Assembly (NCBI GenBank): GCA_003022745.1
Contig: PXSU01000150.1
Coordinates: forward strand, 1 to 7,760
DNA length: 7,760 nucleotides
Direction of reading: 5' to 3'
Source of the DNA: Halobacteriales archaeon SW_9_67_25
GTDB taxonomy: Archaea; Halobacteriota; Halobacteria; Halobacteriales; Haloarculaceae
Every line of letters begins with the position of its first letter. The stretch's first letter is position 1. Shown piece by piece: positions 6,628 to 7,760 of the stretch. Under the pieces are notes generated by a model that was given only the letters and a program-made list of their open reading frames with translations, was not told the origin of the DNA and did no database searches. A program made the translations under genes and the position numbers.

Positions 6628-7056
6628 ATGCTCAGAGGCGAGGTCCCGTCGGCTGGTGATGCGACACGGGAAGAGTTGCTCACAGCCTACGAGGAACTAC
6701 TCGTCGGGACGATCAAGCGGGTCGGGTTCGAGGCAGTCGTCTCCGGGACAGCTATCGACGAGTCGACGGTCCGGGCGCTGCTCGAAGGCGACCGGCCGGG
6801 CCTGACGCTCGAGGAGGCAACCGCCCTGCTGGCGACCGATCCGGACAGGCCCGACGCGGACACCCTCCTCGCGGAGGCTCGCAACATGCTGTTGATGGGT
6901 ATGTCGGCGGCCATCCTCGACGTCGAGACACTCGCAGCCGGGGTCGACGGCGCGATGGAACCGAAGGAGATACAACAGAAAGTCGAGGGTCGTCATCAGA
7001 TGACAGTCGAGGAGTACGCGCTGTTGCATTCGTACATCGAGGGAGTGAAGCCATAA
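6628..7056 (+). CDS. DUF5791-like small acidic protein
   Basis: Encodes 142 aa, likely cytoplasmic: no signal or membrane helix, Glu/Asp-rich as typical for haloarchaeal cytosolic proteins, and no cysteine. A helical N-terminal segment (REELLTAYEELLVGTIKRVGF, residues 14-34) is followed by TAIDESTVRALLEGDRPGLTLEEATALLA (41-69), which has the look of a helix-turn-helix unit. After a helical middle (79-99), a second similar unit occurs at about 102-137 (KEIQQKVEGRHQMTVEEYALL). I recognise the overall sequence as the haloarchaeal family DUF5791, whose function is unknown to me. The ATG at 6628 gives the family-like start MLRGEVPS. Its stop TAA shares one base with the ATG of the next gene (TAATG), so the two are co-translated. 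A DNA-binding role is possible but not shown. Confidence 0.82.
   Translation: MLRGEVPSAGDATREELLTAYEELLVGTIKRVGFEAVVSGTAIDESTVRALLEGDRPGLTLEEATALLATDPDRPDADTLLAEARNMLLMGMSAAILDVETLAAGVDGAMEPKEIQQKVEGRHQMTVEEYALLHSYIEGVKP
7042..7048 (+). promoter_or_regulatory. Shine-Dalgarno for the SDR/epimerase gene
   Basis: GGAGTGA inside the last codons of the DUF5791-like gene matches most of the archaeal SD consensus GGAGGTGA. It ends seven bases before ATG 7056, a normal spacing, and supports that start despite the one-base gene overlap. Confidence 0.5.
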
Positions 7057-7760
7057 TGCGGGTGGCCATCCTCGGCTGTGGCTACGTGGGCACTGAACTG
7101 GGTCGCCAGCTCGCGCCCGACCACGACGTCGTGGGGGTACGTCGCTCGGCTGACGGGGTCGCGGCCATCGAGGCTGCGGGGCTGGAGGCAGTGCGGGCAG
7201 ACGTGACAGACCCCGACGAACTGGCGGACGTTCCCGACGCCGACGCCGTCGTCTTCGCGGCGAGTTCGGGTGGCCGCGGCGCCGAGGCCGCACGCGAGGT
7301 GTACGTCGAGGGGCAGCGAACGGCCGTCGACCACTTCGGCTCGCGGCCGGCGCCCCCGGACCGGTACCTCTACACGTCGAGCACCGGCGTCTACGGCGAC
7401 CACGGCGGCGACTGGGTCGACGAGGAGACGCTGCTGGAGCCGACGACCGACAAGACGGGCGTCCTCGCAACGGCCGAGCAGGTCCCACTGGAGCGACCGG
7501 TAGAGTACGGGATAGACGGTACAGTGGCGCGGTTTGCGGGGCTGTACGGGCCGGGCCGCTACAGGCTGGAGCGATACGTCGAGGGCCCCGTCACGGAGGG
7601 ATACCTGAACATGGTCCACCGCGACGACGCAGCTGGGGCGGTCCGGCACCTCATCGAGGCAGACCTCGCCCGTGGTGAAGTCGTTCTGGTGGTCGACGAC
7701 GAACCGGCCGAGAAGTGGGACTTCGCGGACTGGCTCGCCGATCAGTGTGGCGTGGATGCC
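7056..7760 (+). CDS. Atypical SDR / NAD-dependent epimerase family protein (3' end outside window)
   Basis: The first 235 codons are present and the frame is still open at the window end; family members are usually about 290-300 aa. The N-terminus MRVAILGCGYVGTELG carries the Rossmann dinucleotide motif GxGxxG (G7, G9, G12). Further marks of the extended SDR fold are D49 after the third strand, VVFAAS (65-70), YLYTSSTGVYGDHGGDWVDE (104-123), LYGPGR (163-168) and NMVHRDDAAGAVRHLIE (185-201). The expected catalytic YxxxK is not seen after the STGVYG strand: Y113 is followed by GDHG, and the only nearby lysine is K133. This places it with atypical SDRs of the SDR_a4/YeeZ kind rather than classic sugar epimerases. 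The substrate is unknown and may be a nucleotide sugar or simply a ligand without catalysis. It is coupled to the preceding gene by TAATG and preceded by GGAGTGA. Confidence 0.85.
   Translation, partial: MRVAILGCGYVGTELGRQLAPDHDVVGVRRSADGVAAIEAAGLEAVRADVTDPDELADVPDADAVVFAASSGGRGAEAAREVYVEGQRTAVDHFGSRPAPPDRYLYTSSTGVYGDHGGDWVDEETLLEPTTDKTGVLATAEQVPLERPVEYGIDGTVARFAGLYGPGRYRLERYVEGPVTEGYLNMVHRDDAAGAVRHLIEADLARGEVVLVVDDEPAEKWDFADWLADQCGVDA

Noticed and set aside
5634..6683. 349-codon minus-strand ORF opposite the end of the giant gene and the following gap
   Set aside because: Composition is that of an antisense shadow, it spans the intergenic gap and the start of the next gene, and the plus-strand product has sequons and Asp loops with consistent topology.
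1..7760. CRISPR array, insertion sequence or integration site
   Set aside because: No spaced direct repeats, transposase-like frame, terminal inverted repeats or tRNA-derived attachment site is visible; composition is even across the window.

Overview
The window reads as high-GC haloarchaeal chromosome. The signs are dense GC-rich plus-strand coding, a TATA-box promoter feeding an apparently leaderless GTG start, ATGA/GTGA gene overlaps, and a row of proteins resembling families seen mainly in halophilic archaea. All real genes appear to lie on the plus strand. The very long minus-strand ORFs, including one of 810 codons, are Arg/Gly/Pro/Ser-rich shadows of GC-rich genes.

Layout: (1) The C-terminal tail of an upstream protein (1-133), by context probably the secretion ATPase, overlaps by ATGA with (2) a two-domain TadC/GspF-like membrane platform protein (130-1839). 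After an 84-bp gap holding a perfect inverted repeat and a good TATA box come four packed genes. These are (3) a 154-aa protein with an N-terminal membrane anchor (1924-2388), (4) a 129-aa pilin-like protein beginning RGQFE (2369-2758), (5) a 271-aa protein with an RAIST-type hydrophobic N-terminus (2755-3570) and (6) a 996-aa protein with an N-terminal anchor and two calcium-loop-like Asp motifs at its C-terminus (3567-6557). A 70-bp gap separates these from (7) a 142-aa DUF5791-like acidic protein (6628-7056). The last gene is (8) an atypical NAD-dependent epimerase/SDR, cut by the window end (7056-7760).

Interpretation: genes 1-6 look like an archaeal type IV pilus/type II secretion-like machine. 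An ATPase and inner-membrane platform are followed by four small-to-giant proteins, each with one N-terminal membrane segment and a predicted extracellular body. The bodies contain no cysteine; three of the four carry N-glycosylation sequons. The order resembles a platform plus a set of minor pseudopilins ending in a very large tip or adhesin-like subunit, but no function has been shown from sequence. No major pilin or prepilin peptidase is present in the window. Genes 7 and 8 are tightly coupled to each other and may be housekeeping neighbours rather than part of the machine. The family names (DUF7283, DUF7285, DUF7284, DUF7286, DUF5791) are recalled from haloarchaeal annotation and need a profile search to confirm.
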